The position numbers were made by a program, and so were the translations under genes. Of a DNA stretch of 24,511 nt, positions 19,201 to 24,511 are shown piece after piece (position 1 is the stretch's first letter; each line of letters begins with the position of its first letter). Under the pieces are notes generated by a model. That model did no database searches and had not been told where the DNA came from. It was given only the letters and a program-made list of their open reading frames with translations. Source of the stretch: Plakobranchus ocellatus (taxonomy: Eukaryota > Mollusca > Gastropoda > Plakobranchidae); NCBI GenBank assembly GCA_019648995.1, contig BLXT01000290.1, positions 1,166,893-1,191,403 on the forward strand, written 5' to 3'.

Positions 19201-20050
19201 TGTCTTGACTAATGTAACAGCGCTATTCACCTGCCATCTCGGGCTTCCTCGTCTTCCCGTTCAACTTGATGGGCCTGATCATATGATAAAGTATTTCGAA
19301 CGCTTAGATATAAAAGTAGGCTAGGAAGAGCAGGTCAATTTTGTAATGGATACGCGCAACTTGCGAAGTAATAACTTTTTCCCTTTCAACCTAAACTTCT
19401 CGCAGGTATTGCCTTTTGTCGTGCATAGCCCTTTCGCCAAAAAATGCGTCTGCTTGGCTTCCCGGTATTGAATGGTATCGGATGACGTACATAATTATTG
19501 GGTTAGTAGATGCGCTAGCTTTATGACCCTGTTGTAGTCTTAACGGTCGAGACATTCAATTTGTCCTGAACAAGACAATAGTTCTCTGGAGTCCCAGTAC
19601 ACCCCAAATTGCCGGATTTTCTATGAAAAGATGTACTTAGTGCCACAGCAGGTCGAAAGAATGGTTTGTAGAATTCCTAGCGTGGGGGAAATAATATATC
19701 TGATAAACTGTCAAGTGCCCGACGCCACATTTGTTGCAGTAGCATTTTCCTTCGTATTGTTTACATCAATGTCTTTAATTGTAGTTAGGAAGATTTTATC
19801 TCCGCGACTACGATTCGATTGATGCTTTGTCCATTGCACTGATATAAGCCGTGCAGAATCCGAAGTCTTGCATATGGCTTTTGGGAGCCGAACTGCGCGT
19901 TGGAAAGACCCCTGTCTCTCTTCCTAACTTTGTGCAAGGCGAAACTCTGCTCGAAAAAGTTGCAAAACAGACTTGTATCAGACTGCCAGGTCACTATCAT
20001 TTTTGTGAGTATAAGTTCATTATGTATGTTATTAAAATATATTCTCTTTG
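19201..20050. other. Block of raised GC content with unrecognised open frames
   Basis: CpG and GC are visibly higher than in the flanks. Plus-strand frames at 19631-19822 and 19851-20051 and a minus-strand frame at 19785-20000 are open for 63-71 codons. None matches a family I recognise, and the latter two are antisense to each other. It could be an unrecognised gene start, an old element, or a regulatory region. Confidence 0.3.
19309..19316 (+). promoter_or_regulatory. Canonical TATA-box-like TATAAAAG
   Basis: TATAAAAG lies within the block of raised GC. A small ATG frame (from 19346, MDTRNLRSNNFFPF) begins 30 bases after it, and a donor-like CAG/GTATTG follows at about 19407. These are consistent with a promoter and first exon but prove neither. 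Confidence 0.25.
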
Positions 20051-20287
20051 ATTTATCTAGGCGTGTCGCCTACTCATAGATCTGGTGTTTTCCCATATGA
20101 CTAAAAGAGTACTGTTAATTTTTCAATTCACCACTAGGCATAATTTATGATCTGATTAATCTTCACGCTAGCATTATATTCTTCAGAGAATTCGATGGTT
20201 CCTTAAATGCAGTTGTAATCATGATGATTATAGTTATTATTTCGATAATAATAACGATAATGATATAATCAACATGACGACGATAAG

Positions 20288-20307
20288 CAGTAGTAGTGGT
20301 AGTGCTG

Positions 20308-20389
<82 letters not shown>

Positions 20390-20432
20390 TATTAGTAGTA
20401 GCAGTGGTTGCAGTAGTTGCGGTAGTAGTGAT
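20288..20432. repeat. TAG/AGT trinucleotide microsatellite
   Basis: A pure run of about 26 units (20308-20384) is flanked by imperfect units on both sides. Poly-Ser and poly-Val readings across it are artefacts of the repeat. A 13-bp direct repeat GCTGAAACTATTT (20461 and 20481) follows directly. Confidence 0.95.
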
Positions 20433-20499
20433 AATATTGGAAATAGTAGCAGCAGAAGAAGCTGAAACTATTTCTAAGGAGCTGAAACTATTTTTCTGA

Positions 20500-21640
20500 A
20501 TGCATGCCCAATAAGAGAGGCAGATAATGCAATATGAATGTTTTATTATCCTATTAATTCTCTTATATAGCCTACTTAATGTATTGCATCTATTCTATAA
20601 TTAATTTATATCAAATGTGATGCTGCTCCACTCCAGAGTTTTCTTTTGTGTATGTGTATCCTTGGCAGTTGTAGCCTTTATTAAATCGTTGATTCGCCTT
20701 TGTGCTAAACATTTAAAATAGAGTTTATTATTGTTGTGGTAATCTTTTCAGCTTTTTATAGTTCTCTCTTTTTTTTAAGAGCCTTGATCAATGGTAGTTC
20801 ATGTAAGGGTTTCCACACAATTGCTAGAATGTATAATCAATAGCAATGCTCTTACATTAGGCCTCTTAGGCTAAAGGAATTTCGCTAAATTTCAATCTCA
20901 ATAATTGACATAGGTATTTGACATAGAACAGGACATGCCTGGTTGCTGTGAACATGTTATTGTGATTTTATAGATGCGCAGCCATTCAACTATGATAAGC
21001 TTCATATGCTAAGTATATTGCCTGATTAATTGGTTAAGACTCAGAAGCAGATGTAATCAATATTTTTGCTAGTTTATCCTTTAAAGATATGAGCTATTCA
21101 CTTAATTCTTAAATATTTTTACGAATTTCATTATGAGTGTTTAGTGCAGGAGATAATTCTTAGTATAACATTTGTTATGTATTTCTTATGCATGTTTTAT
21201 GCGTAAAACCCTGGCTGTATGGTTTATTATCAGATATCTTCCCTAATAGCTTCTGACTGGGTTTTCGTTTTTGGATTTTAGGTTTTAGGATCTTTTTTCG
21301 TTTTTGGGTTTTTGGGCCTTAATTCATTTGTAGGCTTATTGTTTGCTGGATTATCTTTGATTTTCTTTTGTTCTTGATTCACGCAACAATTGAATTTACG
21401 TATCATAGGGAGCTTCAATAAAGTACAAACTGACTGCAAATATTACAAATAGAAAGACGTTCTCTTCGCATCATTTTACCTACATCCTTATCTGTTGTGC
21501 CTTGTCACTCAGCTTTGTTTGTCTATCTTTGGACTTAGTAGAAGCTTGCTAGGTTCAGTAAAACGTACAAAGGGCTTCTGGCGTTGTCATTTATAAAATA
21601 ATAATAAATCAAAATTATTTATCAAACAAAACCACACGAC
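20500..21640. other. AT-rich non-coding stretch
   Basis: No gene is recognised. A G/T-rich low-complexity patch (about 21258-21320) repeats TTTTCGTTTTTGG-like units. Confidence 0.5.
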
Positions 21641-21644
21641 AAGC

Positions 21645-21647
<3 letters not shown>

Positions 21648-21710
<63 letters not shown>
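21648..21710. repeat. (TA)n(CA)n microsatellite
   Basis: A (TA) run at 21648-21700 is followed by (AC)5. Confidence 0.95.
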
Positions 21711-21711
<1 letters not shown>

Positions 21712-22719
21712 AGCATGTTTGCCCGTTCAAATGAACAGGAAAAGAAAAGACATTTTCCTGAGCATAATTTACTTGTCTTAGTATCGCATTAAGTAAATAG
21801 AAACCAATAAATTCTTACTCATATTAAAAATTACATTTTTCAGCATATAAATAGAGGTTTGCTTTAAACTATATGCTGAAGAATGTCTTATAACATAACG
21901 ACTTTAAGCTAATTTCTCTAAATCTAAACAGGATTATAATCTACCGAACTTGGTTATACATACAGTAAACAAAATGCAAAGAACGCTTGAAAAAAAAGTG
22001 AAAAGTTCATGAACCAAAATGGGAACCAAAGAATTAGCCACCTGTAATGTAGCCTTATTCCACTCCCCTCCAGTATATTTCTTGATTGAGATTGAATGAT
22101 CACTGCTTTTGTAGCAAGGCAAAAAAAAAAAAAAAAACAACTGACATTCTTTCACAAATGAACTGAAAATTCAGAACAAAAACATAAACTTAACAAAGGT
22201 GCTTTGCATACCGCAGCCTTAATAAGGTTTAATTTTTAACTGAGGATCATTTTATGTAAGTTTTGAATGGAGTGTGCATTCTAATTCTATCATTTTGAAG
22301 GCTTGGGGCCTGCAATGATTAATTGAAAATTAATCTAGCAGCTGCCATGATTCAGTCAGTATTTAAGCCCTATGAACTCGAGATGTGATGTCCTTCTATA
22401 AGAGCAAAAGTAAACCAAATAAAGTTACTGTTATGTGACGCAATCTCAATTCAATTTATCCTTGTCTGAGCAGGATCCTAAAGTATAGAAGTTGATACCT
22501 TGACTTGGAGAGAGTTTCACAATTTAAGATTGACTTGTTCGCATAATTTGAAAGAAATCCTTATATACAGTCCAATTTTTCAAAATAGTAGGACTTGAAG
22601 TCTACAAAAACAAATTTAAATGTTATTATAAAAATTCGCCATGATAATTAAAGTAAAAAAAAATTCACTATTACAGCAATAATGGAACGGAAAGTTTGAA
22701 ATAAACTTTAGCTATCGAG
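21711..22719. other. AT-rich non-coding stretch
   Basis: No gene is recognised. It contains an 11-bp inverted repeat (21839-21880), an A17 run at 22121-22137 and a small perfect stem GATTAATT/AATTAATC at 22317-22335. Confidence 0.5.
21839..21880. repeat. 11-bp perfect inverted repeat
   Basis: TTCAGCATATA (21839-21849) is exactly inverted at 21870-21880 around a 20-nt loop. Confidence 0.6.
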
Positions 22720-23280
22720 ATACTGATTCTAGATCTAAATAAATATGTAGGCTAGTATTTTAATTTTGCTATCTAGTTTGCAATCATAATCTTAACGTGA
22801 ATCAACAATTTCAAAATAGGTCCTTCTCTAAATTTCGGTATTGGGCGATATATAATCAGAACCCCGCAACGCAATTTTGTGAAAAACTTGCCAAATTTAG
22901 CCGTATGGATCCTAATAAACGAAGATCTAGATTAGATTTTTGATCCAACAATATCAAGATGATTTAACTTTATCAGGATTAGGCCCAGATCTAGATCTAG
23001 GCCTTTCAGGATCTGGATCTACATCTAGACTCTAGGTTCCAATAAAATACTTGGATCCTAGATTTTAGATCAAACGTGGATGTTGATCTACGATTCCGAT
23101 GAAACAGTCTCGAAAGATCTAATCTAGAATCTAGATCTAAATTTAGACTCTAGGTTAGGCTGAATCTCCATCTAGGCCTACCCAACCTCGATTCAATTTA
23201 ACCAAACTCACAGATTTTTTTCATGCTAGGCTTTAGGGCAGGCCTAGATCTGATCTAAATACAGATCTATAGACATTTAC
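22720..23280. repeat. Cluster of TCTAGATC-like motifs
   Basis: CTAGATCT, GATCTAG and related words recur many times, densest at 22920-23270. TAGACTCTAGGTT occurs twice (23026-23038 and 23144-23156). A 24-bp near-palindrome with one mismatched pair lies at 22981-23004, centred on AGATCTAGATCT. It may be a decayed satellite or a lineage-specific word bias. No gene is visible in it. Confidence 0.5.
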
Positions 23281-23675
23281 TATCGAACCGATACCCGGAG
23301 CTGCGTTCAATACGCTTCATTTAATCGTTCAGTAGGAACTTGAAGTGCCTATATATGTTTATCGTCGCATTTGGTCCACTTTTTAGAGCGTCCTGAGGCA
23401 ATTGTCCCAACTATTGAACACAGCTCCATATGGATATGCCCACAATGACAAAAAGTTTTTAAAAAACACAGATCTAAACGTGTGTTGGATTGAAAGGGGC
23501 GAGCGGCGAAATAAAAATGTTTTTGTTTTCACGGCAAAACACTATCAAACTCGGAAAAAGCAAAGGCGTCACACGCTAGATAAAAAATCAAAGAAATGTT
23601 TGTCGAAAACCGCGTGTCAATCGGTGCTGGCATTAAAAAGCCTTTTGCTTTTAACCCGCCAGCCACCACAAATAG

Positions 23676-23678
<3 letters not shown>
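23281..23678. other. Stretch with unrecognised open frame
   Basis: A plus-strand frame from 23402 stays open for 112 codons but has no ATG until its end and runs into the AT microsatellite. CpG is somewhat raised. No domain is recognised. Confidence 0.3.

Positions 23679-23730
<52 letters not shown>
23679..23730. repeat. (AT)26 microsatellite
   Basis: Fifty-two bases of uninterrupted AT dinucleotide. Confidence 0.95.
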
Positions 23731-23734
<4 letters not shown>

Positions 23735-24010
23735 ACTTAAAGATATTCTCAAGAAAACAAAATTTGCGCACCAAACATTTAAAAGGATTTTGTTTTTTCC
23801 CCTTTTAGCTTTTACTTGCGGCGCACAAAGTTCCGGGAAAAAAAGTTCATTGTCATTAAAATGTCTACCTACGATTATTTTGTTTTGCCAACTTAATAAG
23901 GTTTAAATAGGGTTTTAAAATGTTATCTTAATCCGTAAAACTGCTTCGGGATTTTAAAATATGCCCACTCAAAATGGCATGATCTAGAGGAACATATCTG
24001 TCTTTTTGTG
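23731..24010. other. Non-coding stretch
   Basis: Nothing is recognised. Confidence 0.45.
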
Positions 24011-24250
24011 GATTTTATTGACGTCCCAGAAAATTTTGTAAAGGCATTACACATTTAAGCCTTGGTCCAGTATAGTTTTACATACCCCTCAAAAGCATTG
24101 GCCTCACAATACACATAATCTTTTGATTTATATAGCTTTATATGTCCCACAAAAGCATTAGCCTCACAGTAAACATACTCTCTTGATGTATATATACTTT
24201 TATAGACTACACGAAGGATGGCCATTACAATAGCAATAATTTCTTAACCT
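24011..24250. repeat. 60-bp tandem repeat
   Basis: Two clear copies lie head to tail at 24071-24130 and 24131-24190, 49 of 60 bases identical. A third, more diverged copy with small indels follows at 24191-24250. A degenerate partial copy precedes them at about 24011-24055. The exact 60-bp period equals 20 codons. Confidence 0.75.
24055..24225 (-). CDS. Small open frame with two 20-residue tandem repeats
   Basis: The minus-strand frame from ATG (24225-24223) to TAA (24057-24055) encodes 56 residues. It starts MAILRVVYKSIY and then holds two adjacent copies of a 20-residue unit with the core EYVYCEANAF or DYVYCEANAF, followed by GHIKLY or GYVKLY, and ends WTKA. The copies differ at 11 of 60 bases; about half of the changed codons are synonymous and three more are conservative (R/K, E/D, I/V). 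That pattern suggests past coding selection. It has no signal peptide or known domain. It may be part of a longer spliced or decayed repeat protein, or only a minisatellite. Confidence 0.25.
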   Translation of the reverse strand: MAILRVVYKSIYTSREYVYCEANAFVGHIKLYKSKDYVYCEANAFEGYVKLYWTKA

Positions 24251-24428
24251 GGACGGTATGACTAGTCATAAATAAAGATGTCAAACTAATTAAAAAAACA
24301 ACAAATTTTGACGATTATGTGCATCTAAGATCAATTACGATATACAAAGTACGCTTGCTCCAATTTCCGACTGTATTTACTAACTCCGTCTAGAGAGCAT
24401 CATCTAGCATCAGCAGAACTCCACAGGT

Positions 24429-24470
24429 CTTTAAATACTATGTTACTATACTCCACTTTAAATACTATGT
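24429..24470. repeat. Short direct repeat
   Basis: CTTTAAATACTATGT occurs at 24429-24443 and again at 24456-24470, a 27-bp period. Confidence 0.75.
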
Positions 24471-24511
24471 GATAACCTGCTAATCAGTAAATCGCGATGG
24501 GTACTTCTATC

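Noticed and set aside
20274-20499. Poly-Ser and poly-Val frames
   Set aside because: They are readings of the TAG/AGT microsatellite.
23402-23740. 112-codon plus-strand frame
   Set aside because: It has no ATG except at its very end and its tail is the AT microsatellite.
1-24511. tRNA, rRNA, CRISPR arrays, bacterial operons or viral genes
   Set aside because: No tRNA-like B box context, no regularly spaced repeats and no such coding signatures were seen on either strand.

Overview
The window reads as anonymous, AT-rich, non-coding DNA from an animal genome. It has long stretches that are closed in all frames, AT and TAG microsatellites, poly(A) runs, two assembly gaps of Ns (10993-11200 and 16096-16099) and decayed transposable elements. 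No bacterial gene organisation, tRNA, rRNA or CRISPR array is visible. The retroelement types and the many TCTAGATC-like motifs would suit a mollusc, perhaps a gastropod, but that is inference and nothing here fixes the species.

The recognisable elements are all broken. A Tc1/mariner-type transposase relic lies on the minus strand at about 5275-4716, next to a GC-rich block (3851-4682) bounded by inverted repeats. An internally deleted I-superfamily (Nimb/I-like) LINE lies on the plus strand at about 9696-12740. It keeps a gag-like ORF1 with zinc-knuckle remnants, both ends of the endonuclease, the region after the RT palm, an RNase H domain and the C-terminal end, but the RT palm is gone. 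A second LINE relic, an RT fragment with FIDY and ADD motifs, lies on the minus strand at about 17500-16705.

Three exon-like segments on the plus strand (1107-1200, 1865-1975, 2865-2942) have GT/AG boundaries, and a stop and AATAAA follow the last. The first two carry an in-frame stop, so they look like a pseudogene or an over-read. At the right end a 60-bp tandem repeat (24071-24250) reads on the minus strand as a 20-residue peptide repeat whose changes are partly synonymous. It is the least explained signal in the window.

The rest is intergenic or intronic: microsatellites, several strong short inverted repeats, a C-rich tract, a TATA-containing block of raised GC (about 19200-20050) and a cluster of TCTAGATC motifs (about 22720-23280). 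I see no intact protein-coding gene and no clear functional system. The elements are independent insertions rather than genes working together.
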